A stretch of 64,000 bases of DNA from Pteria penguin (taxonomy: Eukaryota; Mollusca; Bivalvia; Pterioida; Pteriidae). How positions within the stretch are numbered: the stretch's first letter is position 1; each line of letters starts with the position of its first letter. Below, piece after piece: positions 27,901 through 39,000 of the stretch. The notes below the pieces were generated by a model. It worked only from the letters and a program-made list of their open reading frames with translations. It was not told where the DNA came from and did not search any database. A program made the translations under genes and the position numbers. The DNA lies in the NCBI GenBank assembly GCA_035048485.1, contig CM068580.1:42459585-42523584 (forward strand). The letters run 5' to 3'.

Positions 27901-30900
27901 CAGTTTTATAGCAGTGTTATGTAACAGGAGTAGTAAATTAGATTTCTTCTTGACTACAAAATATATCATGATATGTATATGACATTGTTTAAATGTAGTG
28001 GTATTTATGTATCTAGAGAAACTCTTGTTTGTGTCACCTGTGGAACATAGCAACTAGATCAGATTTTCTGTTTGTCCTGAGCTGTCACACTTCTGCATCA
28101 TACCTATCTAATTTTAGGTGACAAATGTGTTTTATTGAACAATACACTCTTCATTGTCGTAAAATTTATATGTTAACGCTGTATTCAGTTGACAGAATGG
28201 TTAAGTAACCTAGGAGAGGTGATTTCTGAGATAGGTTTCTTGGAATGGTTGGAGTTACCAGATGTACAGGTTGTCATGGACATGTTCTCTAGGATACAAT
28301 TCACAAAGATGTTTCTGGTATATATATGCTACTTATTTTATAAAAAAGAAAAGAACATACAAATATAAAACCATTTAAGTACTTCTGTCTGTAGTATGGT
28401 TGTAGAGGTCAAGGTTATAATTACGTAAAAAGTATTTTCTTACATATAACATTTTTTATCATTTAGAATCTTATAGTTAGATTAAGGATGGGAAGAAAAA
28501 TGAAAAATCAATTAATTACAAAGTAAAATTCATTAATAAATGAAATTCTTGTCCTCAATTTATCATAGTAATGTACCCTATTTACTTTATAAGTACATGT
28601 GGTGAATCTTTGTCTGTTTGCTAATGATAAATACAGTACACTAATTTTAGATCCTATGTCATGTGAAAGTTGTCTATTTCTTTCAGAATTTTTTCTGTGT
28701 TCCCACAAAGAGTCAAATATTACAGACAGCTTACAATCTCTGTCAAGTATATATAGACACAGTAAGTCTACTTTAGTTCAAAAGTCATTTTTTTTAAAAA
28801 TATACTTTTTCGTTTATAAATGATTGTTCTAAAACTTTGTATTAGTTTGTTAGTCAAGAAAATACACACAGTAAAATTGAAAATGTATAATACTATAAAG
28901 GATGAAATAATTACAGTTATCAGATACTGAAGAAGACATGCACATAATGGAAGTGATAAGAGAGGAGTTAAAGAAGAATCTGAATGAAACATTCTTACAT
29001 GCAGTTGATAAAGGTAATTATAAAGTAAATATTTATTCATGAACCTAAAACACTGCAGGAAACACATTTATTGCATTTTCAAAACTTCTGTTTTATTACA
29101 GATCAGAATTTACAACATCAGCTTCAGCTTCTTCTGAGTACATACAGAACTTTACCCTTTGACCTGGATATCAAGCTATTCTACCATGGTATTTCATATA
29201 TTGATGTCTGTGATGTTTACCTTACCCCATGATTAAAGAAGATAGTAGAAATTTGCATTTTATATCCGTAGGTGTTTAGGTCATGAAAGATGCCTCAATA
29301 AAAATTAACAAGTTATTTGATGCTTAATACATGTACCTTGAAAAAAGACCTTTTAATTTAAAACTTGCCATCCAAAATCTGAAAGACCCCTCTATGTAGT
29401 CTTTAAGTAACGATAATGTGTTGTCCTTAAACTGTAAGTGTATCTCTAAATATATTTATTACATGAATCGCTTAAGGATTGAATGAAAAACTTTAACTTT
29501 AAAGATGATGTAATGTTTCATAATTGTATGATACATATTTCATTTCATTAATATTTAACTCTATTGGCAGCATCTAAATGGATTATCAAGAACGAGAACT
29601 CTACAGAGAAGGTACTGGAGCTATGTTTACAATTATTACATGAATATACTCAACACAAACCAGATTCAACATCCAAAGGAAGTAAGGATATTATTATGAA
29701 GTACAGAAATTCAAATTTACCTCTAAATGGCATAACAATGAGCATAGAGAATACAAATCATCATTAATCTGTTCACTTGGATTTCTGTTCACCCAGCTCC
29801 ATAGCTGTAAGATTTTTGAAGTACACCATAATGGGATTGATGGTCTTATGTTGACCAAATCCTATTTTCAAAATTATTCACTGGTGCTGCAGCTTCAACA
29901 CAATAATGAGTTGATGAACACACTGAACTAATGTCATGTCTAAGACCCAATACATGCTTTATTTATGCTGCTTCCACAACAGAATATTGATCTGATGAAC
30001 ACACTTATCTAAGTTTATGTGTAAGACCCCATTATTTGCATTGTTTCAGTTGTACCACTACTTCTACAGAATAATGATTTGATGAACACACTGAGCTATC
30101 TACTAAGTCAGGGGACTAAAGGAGCTAGAAGTTGTGTAGGGAAGATTCTGGCCCAGATGTTAGTGTACCAAGAGCAGGACTCTGTACAGCTGGTAATCAT
30201 TGTCTTAATGTATCAACAGTGAGAGTTCGCATGATAAGGCAGGAAATTTCAATGTCTCTTGAGTAAATACATTTGCAAATGATAATGCAAATTTTTCATT
30301 TCACAAGAGAGATTATGACAACGACATTATACAACCACTCTTCAGTTTAATCTTCTCTCATACCTTAACTCCTCTGTATCATTATAGTCTACCAGAATCA
30401 GTCTAAACATTCATGCAGTAGAAGACCATTTGAGAGGGGGATCTATTTGGGAGATTGATGCTTTTCTGAAGTTGCTGACTGCCTTGCTGGATTGTAGATT
30501 TAGCAGCAAGCTAGTGTCATTAAAAGGAACAGGACATTTTCCTCAAGATGAAAACAGCCCTTTCATAACTAAAGATTTCCAAGTTTTATTTGTATACCTC
30601 CAGCAAATGGTTACCAAGGTCAGTATCATACATAGACAATATATATATATAAGGCTTCTTTGAAAGAGTAATGGACATTGAATTTTATATTAACATAGGC
30701 ATTTTACTTATTTTTATGCCTCAGGATTGATAGATCTGGGGCATATTGTTTTTGTCCTGTCTGTTGTCAACTTTAACCTTGGTTATAACTTTTGAACCGT
30801 GAAGGATAGTAACTTTATATTTGACACACATACTCAACTAATGAAGCCCTTTCACATGACCTTTTGACTTTGACAATGACTTTCATGCTAAAAATAAATT

Positions 30901-32769
30901 TTTGGACTTTGGTGCTGCCGGGGGCATTAGTGTTTTGCAAACACAGCTTGTTTCATTCTTCAAACTTTGTTCCAATATCTAACGATGTTATTGAGCCTGT
31001 CATTCATAATTTCAACATAATGCTTGTGATTGTAAGTATAGAAATAATTTTTTCTAGAAAGTAACAGTGACTGATAACACAGATTTTTCAAGTTTTTCTG
31101 TCTACTTGTAATAGAGAGATACTGTCACCAAATATGCTGTAAAAGCTTATTTATTTCAGGATGCCAATAATGTTAATACTGTAAAAGTTTATCTTATTTC
31201 AGGATGGGAAAAATGTTCATACTCTTGCCTTCACATGCTTGAACAGCCTCTTAGAGTACTTGAAGGACAAGTATTCAGTTCTAGGTATGTACATTTAATT
31301 ATTAAATGCAGATATGTGGCCAAATAGACATCAATTTGATGTGGGTTTTTTCAATATAATTTACTTAGAGATAATTAAATCTGTCTGTTGGGTTATCAAA
31401 AATTTTGGAATTAATTTCAACCTAACTTCTGAGTACACATCACATTTTAATCTATGTATTCATGAGGAAGAAATGCTAGATTGTTAAAATATGAAGAGTT
31501 ATCATTCTTGACATTAAGATTGTGTTTGCTTTAAGCAGCACTTGTCACAATTTTGTAATCTAGAGATCAAGTTTAAATGATGAGAACAGTCAAGGAGATA
31601 AACTATGAATAAATACATAATTCTTCAAGTAATACATTGTCTGATTTTTTTCTCTGCATTTGTTGTAGCTGAAGATCTGTTTGGTCATCCCTGGAATTCT
31701 CTTTTGATTGAAGTGCTTTGTCACACCATTCAATCTGAGGAAAGTATCACTTTGTTCCAGGAATTCCTTGGGAAGGTACAGCCAGTTTGATAATCATTGT
31801 AGAATAACAATGTATTTTAATATTTGTACAAATGAGTAAATCTTTTTTACAAGTATATTTTGGTAGTATTATAGTGCAGTAGATATAATTATAGTCTTTA
31901 AGGGTTTTAAGTACAGAATTAACAAATATAAAGTCAATTTTGAACAAACTCCATCAATGAAATTAATTTACATGAACAACACTAGCATTTTCCATGTATG
32001 TATGTTTTCCTGCATTGATGGTCTGTTGTCACTATACATGAGCTTCTATTCCACTGCTGAATCGATTCTGTTCATACTTTAAGGATGTTCATTTTTTGAA
32101 ATTAATGATGGGCTTTATCTGAATATATCTCTTCTTCATAGAATTATCTTGGTCTGATAGATTGAAAATTGCCTTACATCACTCCATGATTATTTCATGT
32201 ATAAGGTGACTGCATGTGCCTGTTGCATTGCATAGAAATTTATACCTTTGCAAAGAACGCACCCAAGTCAGTAAGGGATCTTTTATGTGCCATGCCTACT
32301 GTGACATGAGACCTCGGTTTTTACCATCTGATCTTAAAGACAAAACACCAATATGCCCATGGCAGGAATTGAACTGGCAACAATAGAGTGCCAAAGTTGG
32401 AATCACTTTAATTTGGTATAACATTCATCCTCCATAAAATCACCATTTATGCACATCTAATAGAGTTTGCTGAATTGTCTTAAATATTAATCTACTAGAT
32501 ATTGTATGATATTTTACAGTACAGACCACATTGTATTAGAATTTACGGTACAGAACACATTGTATTAGAATTTGTACCTAGACTTTAAATTCATATTCTA
32601 TTTCTTCTTGTAGATCACATCTTCAAAATCAGGACGTGAAATGATAAAGAAAGGAAATCTGTCTCTTTTAATTTCAAATTTTGAGAAATCCTTGAAAGTA
32701 TCCATTCCAGTAAATAAAGAGGGACTTGATCACTTGTCTGTAGATATGATCATTGATGACAATAAATAG
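12968..32769 (+). CDS. MEI1: Meiosis inhibitor protein 1 (MEI1) homologue, 28 coding exons
   Basis: MEI1 (related to plant PRD1) is a nuclear factor needed for programmed meiotic DNA double-strand breaks. Exons: 12968-13199, 13427-13474, 14510-14583, 15026-15131, 15358-15558, 17184-17393, 17767-17812, 18186-18256, 18717-18810, 19276-19410, 19597-19782, 20067-20214, 22727-22893, 24511-24641, 25045-25150, 25779-25890, 26731-26776, 27390-27523, 28189-28317, 28687-28761, 28917-29013, 29102-29188, 29571-29681, 30050-30192, 30388-30618, 31203-31284, 31669-31775, 32614-32769. All have GT/AG borders, matched phases and no stop, giving 1,154 codons; the vertebrate protein is about 1,270. Family-like stretches include EEEVQSAVAF, FIFEAMQC and SRCHSVYD near residues 125-340. 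The fold should be all-helical, ARM-like; no catalytic motif is expected or seen. The start is uncertain: the first ATG sits 1 nt after an acceptor, so an upstream exon may add residues. The name rests on remembered similarity. Confidence 0.8.
13573..13830 (+). mobile_element. Degenerate family B SINE in MEI1 intron 2
   Basis: A worn tRNA-like head (GGCTCATTTGGTAGCATGCC) is followed by body remnants (AAATGAGACAATAGAAACAGAGG, GTGTCATGG, CGTCACTG) in the family B order. No target duplication was recognised, so the copy is old. Confidence 0.5.
15780..16647 (-). mobile_element. Tigger/pogo-type element with TA target site, decayed
   Basis: It starts CAGTAAAACACATTTATAGC after TA (15778-15779) and ends GTTTACTG before TA (16648-16649), the TA target duplication expected of the Tc1/mariner/pogo group. 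Inside, on the minus strand, is a broken N-terminal transposase segment (16136-16297). It lies in MEI1 intron 5. Confidence 0.68.
16136..16297 (-). pseudogene. Tigger-type transposase N-terminus (HTH), broken
   Basis: The minus-strand frame from the ATG at 16297 reads MDSPSRKRIAISLETKYQII, then KVDEG, a stop, and continues RAKKDTAADFGIHKNTWSTI. This is the psq/CENP-B-type helix-turn-helix start of pogo/Tigger transposases. The in-frame stop and lack of the DDE domain make it dead. Confidence 0.7.
16838..17110. repeat. 45-bp minisatellite, about six units, MEI1 intron 5
   Basis: Units of the type CATCACTATGTAAGTGAGAT + CATCATGATGTGATGTGAAA recur at starts 16883, 16928, 16973, 17018 and 17063 with point differences. 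Because 45 is a multiple of 3 the minus strand stays open and gives a 15-residue repeat (MCCFTSHHDDLTYIV-like), but there is no sign that it is translated. The array ends about 75 bp before the exon 6 acceptor. Confidence 0.85.
20458..20985 (+). repeat. Dispersed molluscan-type repeat (GTCTGTCC / AAGGTCA)
   Basis: It opens with CTCCCCGAAACTTTCGGGGC (a small hairpin), then GTCTGTCCATCTGTCC. Three roughly 120-bp internal repeats follow, each with CCTTTCATCAGAATTTGATC, CTTTTGGACAAA and CAAGGTCATTTCTGAAAGG. No coding content. It lies in MEI1 intron 12. Confidence 0.65.
20986..21330 (+). repeat. Dispersed repeat, second subtype
   Basis: It starts ACCCCCCGCAAACAAAGTTT and GTCTGTCTGTCCGTCTGTCC, continues with a GGGGCATAACTTTTTT segment and CCAAGGTCATGGGTCAAAG, and closes with GGGGGTATTTGTCCCG, the complementary kind of end. 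This organisation (open end, 'GTCTGTCC', 'GGTCA', closing end) recurs at 21744, 23443, 26890 and 30712. Confidence 0.6.
21744..22085 (+). repeat. Dispersed repeat, third copy in MEI1 intron 12
   Basis: TTTCCCCCACTGGTGAAACC, CTGTCCGTCTGTCTGTTACA and two related segments with TTTTCTTGG(C/T)CAT followed by GAT-ATCAA. It is probably a relative of the neighbouring 20458 and 20986 copies. Confidence 0.5.
22909..23361. repeat. 56-bp minisatellite, about eight units, MEI1 intron 13
   Basis: The unit contains ACCAGTCTTAATGAAATTAA, CAAATGCAGTACATAACAAT and TTTAAGAACAATAT. Successive copies are almost identical, differing mainly at one C/T site (ATCTACC versus ATTTACC). The array starts about 15 bp after the exon 13 donor. 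Confidence 0.92.
23443..23790 (+). repeat. Dispersed GTCTGTCC/GACCTTGACC repeat, MEI1 intron 13
   Basis: TTGTCCCCCGCTTTTTGCGA at the start, CATCCGTCTGTCTGTCCGTC, GTGACCTTGACCGTGACC in the middle, and AAGAGGGGGACCACAATTCT near the end. The C-rich start and G-rich end are partly complementary, suggesting an element with loose inverted ends. Confidence 0.62.
24302..24490. mobile_element. MITE with about 45-bp inverted arms, MEI1 intron 13
   Basis: AATAGACCACTTGCCGATCT at the left is the exact reverse complement of the right end; pairing goes on through TTAATGGC and GTCTTTTTGTCC against GGACAAAAAGAC. The spacer is about 90 bp. No coding content. Its right end lies only about 20 bp before the exon 14 acceptor. 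Confidence 0.75.
26890..27300 (+). repeat. Dispersed GACCTTGACC repeat, MEI1 intron 17
   Basis: Two tandem sub-units each contain a TTTCA-ATGTGTAT-CTTGTG segment, CAAGACCTTTCATT, and a run of TGACCTTGACC/TTTGACCTACTT. It closes with GTTGCCCCTGGCAAGCTC. Same class as 23443-23790. Confidence 0.6.
30712..30950 (+). repeat. Dispersed repeat, MEI1 intron 25
   Basis: TATGCCTCAGGATTGATAGA, TCTGGGGCATATTGTTTTTG, TGGTTATAACTTTTGAACCG, CCTTTTGACTTTGACAATGA and GTGCTGCCGGGGGCATTAGT. The segment matches, in the opposite orientation, the interior of the 8892-9965 element (CAAAAACAATATGCCCCAGA). Confidence 0.6.
31137..31221 (+). repeat. Tandem duplication of the MEI1 exon 26 acceptor
   Basis: CTGTAAAAG + CTTATTTATTTCAG + GATGCCAATAATGTTAATA is followed directly by a second copy reading CTGTAAAAG + TTTATCTTATTTCAG + GATGGGAAAAATGTTCATA. 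The downstream acceptor (exon start 31203) keeps the reading frame; the upstream one (31160) is 43 nt away and would shift it. Confidence 0.8.
32170..32400 (-). mobile_element. Degenerate family B SINE, MEI1 intron 27
   Basis: Reverse-strand remnants in order: ATGATTATTTCATGTATAAG, GCACCCAAGTCAGTAAGGGA, TGAGACCTCGGTTTTTACCA, GGCAGGAATTGAACTGGCAA (worn box B). No target duplication found. Confidence 0.6.
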
Positions 32770-32989
32770 AATAAGAATTAATGTTTGTATTCTTTAAATG
32801 CAGATGTTTAAGCTCATCTTTACCAAAGGTTTTAGGAAAATGAATGTTTATGTGGTAAACATTTTTTTGCCAGTGTTTACTGTATATGTACTGATTTTTA
32901 AAAGTACATCCATAACAGTAAATTGAGAGTAGTAGTACAAGGATAGTCATGTATTAGCACGACACTTGTCTGCCCGTTATACATGTTTT

Positions 32990-32995
32990 AATAAA
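32990..32995 (+). terminator. Candidate polyadenylation signal of MEI1
   Basis: AATAAA about 220 nt after the MEI1 stop codon. Another AATAAA overlaps the last codons (32761-32766), which is too early to be the main signal. Confidence 0.4.
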
Positions 32996-33624
32996 TATGA
33001 ATGAACAGTCATAAATTAGGGCAACATGGACAGCGCCAACTTGGCTAGAGAAGAACTAAAATGAGTTATTGCACAGTAGTTCACTGGTCGCCCATCCTCT
33101 AGTACTGCAAGATGGGCTTTAATAAAATCTTGCATACATACTTTGTGATATTTAAGCTAATGACCCAAGTACACAATATAATGATGTGCTGCATTTACCT
33201 GTATGCATGCAATACCTTGCTGCATGTCCTACAAATGTCTAATTAAGGTGAACGTGGTAATTTTAAATTATTAAATGTTTCATTGTATCGTTCTGCACAA
33301 GCAATATATTAGTTATATTGTAAAGCTCTAGCACGATGCCTTGTATCGCAAATTTTACTTTGGGAAAGTTAATTTTCTTGGCTCCACATACCAGTTCAAC
33401 TTAAGGTGGATACAACTCGTTTCTTGAGCAGAGCATGCTTGTAAAATGTATGTCCTCACCGTGGGCTTATTTCATAGTAGAGACCAAGCTTTCCTCACTA
33501 ACATTGTTTCATGGGCCACAACTATAAACATTACCAGTAGTGACCTTGCCTTTTGACATATTGACCCTCACATCTATAGGCATCCTTCCCTTTTAATGAG
33601 ATTTTAAATTACAAGTTTAAGAGA

Positions 33625-33892
33625 TTGATTCATTTTTGTTTTACGTCACACCACGAATATTTCACGTATATGGTGACGGCATCTGCCTGATGCGGGGCAT
33701 ACAAATTTTGACCTTTGCAACAGACCCACCCAAAGCAGTGAGGGATCTTTAACGTGCCATGCATACCACGACACGGGGCCTCGGTTTTTACTGTCTCATC
33801 CGAAAGACATGACACCGGCATGACCAGAGTGGGACTCGAACCCGGCCTCCCGATCAGGAGTCTGACGCGATACCACTAGGCCACGCCAGCTT
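33625..33892 (-). mobile_element. tRNA-headed SINE, family B, full-length
   Basis: Best-preserved member: on the minus strand a tRNA-like head (TGGCGTGGCCTAGTGGTATC, box B GGTTCGAGTCCC), then GATGAGACAGTAAAAACCGA, CACGTTAAAGATCCCTCACT, CAGGCAGATGCCGTCACC and the tail GTGTGACGTAAAACAAAAAT. A perfect 13-bp duplication CAAGTTTAAGAGA (33612-33624 and 33893-33905) flanks it. Confidence 0.9.
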
Positions 33893-34009
33893 CAAGTTTA
33901 AGAGAACTTAACCTATAAAATATATGACATATGATCAAATTTTGATGAGCAGTTAATGATGTATGATAATATATGAAAATTACCTAGAAACCAATAATTT
34001 CAGTCTTTT

Positions 34010-34990
34010 CTATCTGACCTTTTAACCCCAAAATCAATAAGATTCTTCCTCTATTGACAAGTAAACATATATCCAAATTTGGTTTTAATATAATGGAAGG
34101 TACTACCAATGATTAGTCTATTTTCGTCTGCTGTGACCTTGACCTTTTGACACCAAAATCAATAGGATTCTTCCTCTTGATATGTAAGCATATATCCAAA
34201 TCTGGAATGAATATGATGAAAGGTACTTGAATGATCATCTAGAAACCAAATACCGGTATGTGATGGAAGGACAGACAAAGCAAATACTTGATGCTGCCTG
34301 TCATACCTGGTAGGGGCATAAAAAAGGCACTGCAAATTGGGGCATATACTTAAACATAAAATGTACAAAAGTGGCGCAGTCCTAACTGAACCCCTCCCAT
34401 GTAACATTTCTTGCAGCCTTGACCTTGAGAGTTCTGATTTTTGGTCCTAGCCAGGATACATCTTGCATTATAGGTAATAATACTGCAGAGTATGAAACAG
34501 TCGTAAAACTTTTATGGACAAGAAAAGATTTTTTGTCAAAGGGTCCTCAACCTAGGACTGAGGTCAGCACACACCCTTGTTTTTTGGGTAATAGGTGTGT
34601 CCAGTAAATAAAAAGAAATGGTATCAAAGCAAGCAGCAAAGGCTTTATAGACAAAATAAATTTTAATGATAACCTCACTGTAATTGTAGTCTTTGAAGTT
34701 TTGACCTTTGGTCAATCATGACGCAACCAGATGACCTTGTCTCATGGGAACAAATATGTGAAATATTTAATTGATCAAAGCAACAACACGAGTTTTATAT
34801 CCTGAAGAACAGTTAATAGGACATGTGTGTATACATAGGGACAGATGGTGGCATATCCAAATCCCCTCTGCAACAAGGCTGCATGAGAGGATAATAAATT
34901 CATCTATGCTAAATCAATATCATGATTTTCCAACAAACAAGTTTTCACATTTTATTTCTTGACGCAATTTTTTAACTTGACATCAGAATG
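34010..34990. repeat. Block of dispersed GACCTTGACC-type repeats
   Basis: Two near-copies of 'CCAAAATCAATA-GATTCTTCCTCT...TGACAAGTAAACATATATCCAAAT' (around 34020 and 34150), TGTGACCTTGACCTTTTGAC, and further stretches with TTGACCTTTGGTCAATCATG. Its boundaries are vague. Confidence 0.5.
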
Positions 34991-36087
34991 CAAGCTAGAC
35001 AAGTAAGTATACATTGGAACAGTTTCATTGTGATAAAGTAGGAAATTGTAATCTTCATTCCATATGGTATATATGTACAAATTATCTTGATAAAAAGCAC
35101 CATACATCAACTCAATCATTTAACAACCAAAGGTTTTATACTTCATGTATTGGATGAATAACAACAATGTATGAGCTACTTCAAAATACTCCTTTGGCGA
35201 ATATGAATTGTCTTAAAAATAGATGAAAACTTCTTGCTTATTTATATTACGAATAGGAATATATTGATGACTAAATCCATATAATGAAATGTAGTCAAAA
35301 AACAACAATTTTGAAAACAAAAAGTTTTCACATTTATTTTTTGCACATTGTGCTTCCATAATTTGCTAGAAATAAAATTTGCCTTAGGAGAATAGGACTC
35401 TCAAAATAATGACATATATTTAAGCAAAATCAACATATAACAATAGTTGCGAAATAAATAACACATACATACATACAAACAGTACTGTAACTTTCATTCT
35501 TCACACATTCACATTGAGCATGTGATTCATGGTCTTCCCTTACACTTTTTCCTCGGCTTTGCAATTTAGACTGATAAAAGATTTTCAATCCGATCCTATG
35601 CATGCGTAAAACCCAAAGGATAATTATTATTATTTAAATCCTTACACTAGTATTTTCTCTGCATATTACAAGATTAAACTTCTATAAATGCAGGTTATAA
35701 CATCTTTTATGGTATATGAAAAATTCCATGAATAAATTGCATATGCAGACAAGTGACCGTATTAATTTGGTATCAAGTTCTCCTGAATTGAACCCAAGCT
35801 TCCAGTTTCAATTGTTATAATTCGTTAAGCACTAAATCACTAAGTAAGTGCACCAATATGATACTGTCACTATTCTGAGACTCTCCATGATCCTATACGA
35901 TAAAGGATCTTTGCGACTCCCTCCAAATGTCTGTAATCCATCACAGATGACGTCATCACATTGCAGAAAAGAGGAATCTATCTTAAAATAAAACTTGGCA
36001 CTTGTATCATCCATGTTTACAGAGGAAGTCTTGGAACTATCACGGTTACAGTAAAGTCACACAATCTAACCCTGCTTGCTGTATACA

Positions 36088-39000
36088 TCAGCTCTTGACT
36101 TGCTTCTGTAAATGCTGTAGAAACTCGTAGTATGACATGGAAGATTCAGTCCTATCTTCCACCATGTATTGAAAGAATGTTATTCTATGTTTGCTGTCCT
36201 CGCTGGAAATTAAACAAAGTTACCATTACTTGGATAAATTTGTTGAATATTGACACATTCTCTCCCAACTCCTATCTATTACAACACGAAGCAATGACAG
36301 AATTGATGCATGTAATGATGCATAACATTTCATTAAAACAATTTAAATCTGTATTTGATTCAAATAAATTTTCAAATATAAGGAAATACAAGGAATATGG
36401 GATACTAGAGAGAAGGTCCTAATAAATCACATTGGAGTCACATATGTGTATATAGTTCTTTAAGTATTGGATGTATATTGCATTCACAATGGTGATTACC
36501 TATTGTGTACTTACCGTATAACATTAAAAGTGGCTCCCCCAGACCGACTGTCCATTAAATGACCTATGAATGTCCTAACAGCTAATGATGTGGAATTCTC
36601 CAACTCTGGCAAATCCAGCTACAGAAAAATCAAGTTGTTAGTAAATCTAATTATTACACTCTTGAAATACATTTATTTTCTTTGTATAATAAAATTAGAC
36701 ATAGCAAGCAAATTCACAGAATTGTGGTCCCCTGCTTTCGGGATTCTATCAGCAAGAGTGTAGTGATCTGTGACATAATGTCATGGTTGTGCATGTCTAC
36801 ATGTATCTGCAGCAGAACCTTGTAAAGTTTGATGATATTATACTAGATTCTAACATGTCAAAATAAAATTACATGGGTGGGCATGGATAAATTGGATCTG
36901 GTGACTCCTAAATTGTTTTTTTCATACTGTCATATTGACAACTGTCTGAACAATGAAGTAGGTGTTGTTTTCATCACAATAAGGGTGCAGAATGTCTTGG
37001 TGGCACAAATCATGCCTTCTCCACTCTTAAGACGGTTACTTACAGAACAGTATGGAATAACTGATATGTCACATATCATTGAACCAAAAGCAGTTTTGTG
37101 TTGAAAGCCAGGCAATAATAAATGGGCATAGTATTCCTTGCCATATGCAACAATCAATTCCCATAACAATAACTGATTAGTTTTATTGAAATGAAAAAAA
37201 AAATACTGTAAATACATGATAGACTTCTTTTGTGATAGAGAGTTTACGTAAAGAATTTTTCTTCACATCTATCAAATATGGCTATGTAAGATACTAAGAT
37301 CTTAGTAAGTATACACGTTACCAGAAATTAGAAATAAATACAAGATCAAACAACATAATCATGTAATACTTTAAACAGTTACCATATCTTCTGGAATTGA
37401 CATAAAATTCGGCTGATCCAAGACATCCTTGATGAATTTCTCCGATGTATTTTTCCCAACATACATGAATATACGATCATATGTATCCATAACATATACC
37501 CCATGACTGTCTACATTAGCAGATGACAAATGTAGTATGGGTGGCTTTGGTATCTTCGCATCACCTTGATCCTCTGAACTCTAGAAAGGATAATTCATTC
37601 AAATACTAAGTTGAATAACTCTAAATACAACATTTTTTTTTAAAGTATATCAAACACCTATATAATCATTTTCTGAATATGTTAAATTACTTACATGAAT
37701 CGATAAAGTATACATACAGTATACAAACATTACAAATACGTATTTGTTAGAAGAAAAAAAAAACGTGTCTCAATATTTATGTACAAACTAATATTTACAA
37801 AACTTGACAACGATAAAAAAACCACTTCTAAAACCTCTATTCAGTAAAGAATAAGATTATAAACAAGGAACAGCAAATTACAAGAATTTACATTTAACAC
37901 TGAGCTTTATGCATAATCTTGAAGAATATTCGCTCTGTTGCAGATCAATTTGGCACAAAGATACAGTAACTTACAAATTGTTCTATATTGTTGATTGGAT
38001 ATAAATTTGGGTAAATGGACATGATGAAGAACTGTATTGGCAGACTTTTACACTGCTGCATGGCAAAAACTCGTTCATCCAGGGTAGTGTTAATTCCTGA
38101 GCGGAAAGCTTTCTGCAAGGGCGATAAAAAGAGAAGAATAAACAACAAAGTAATCTAATATAATTTCTTCTGCATTAATAGCCTTAATTTCAAGCATTAA
38201 TTTCTTTCTGAAAAAAAAAATTAAATCAATAAGAAGAAAGCAAAAAGTTTTGTTTTGCTTTTTTTGTAGGCATATTTGCTTATCAACACCACATCACTAA
38301 TTAACTTTTCCACTGAAATAAAACATCATGGTTTCATATAACTTTGAAATGACACACCATGAAAACTGATTTCTAATTTCTTACATAAACACCATACCTC
38401 CTATGTTACTTACATATTTGATCAATGCCAGACAGAAGTTCGGCAACATCCTCAGGTGATATGTTATAGGCAAAATACCCATGCGCTGAGAGGATGGAAT
38501 AGTACTGCTGTATGCTGACAAAGCATCAACTGCTGCATTGATGATGGCCTCCCTAGCATCAGACATAGATGATGATATGCTGCGATCAACGCCTGAAAAA
38601 GAGTCAAAAAGCTTTATTTAAGTCTTGTGTATGGCAAAAGTCCACCATGAAACATATGACAATCTTGGTACATATTCTGTGACCTACAACCTATCCACCC
38701 AAAAATCAAGAGATCATCCTTAACGCAAGGATATCTGATGAATGAAGTAACACCATCCTAAATTTATAAGGATACAACCTGAAGGTCATTCCCTTCCTAT
38801 GGACAGTCCACTAAATGAAGACAGCACATCCTCCCCGACATTATCCCTCAATCAATACTCAATACTTAAGATCTGAGTTATAAGGACAAACATATCATGG
38901 TCTATAAAATCGTAAAAATATTGTAAAGAATGTCTTACCCATCTTGGCCAGTAGGCCAACAATAGCTTGCTGATCTGCTCCAGCATAAATCTCACTCAGT

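Larger units (their letters stand above)
32770..36087. other. Intergenic gap between convergent MEI1 and SEC24 genes
   Basis: This holds the 3' untranslated regions of both genes, a fresh family B SINE (33625-33892), a block of GACCTTGACC-type dispersed repeat (about 34010-34990) and plain AT-rich sequence. A TTTATT at 35333-35338 (AATAAA on the minus strand) is a possible SEC24 polyadenylation signal. No further coding exon was recognised. Confidence 0.55.

Noticed and set aside
37383..37580. SEC24C/D assignment
   Set aside because: The final exon reads [20 protein letters not shown], which fits the A/B group ending, not the C/D group ending.
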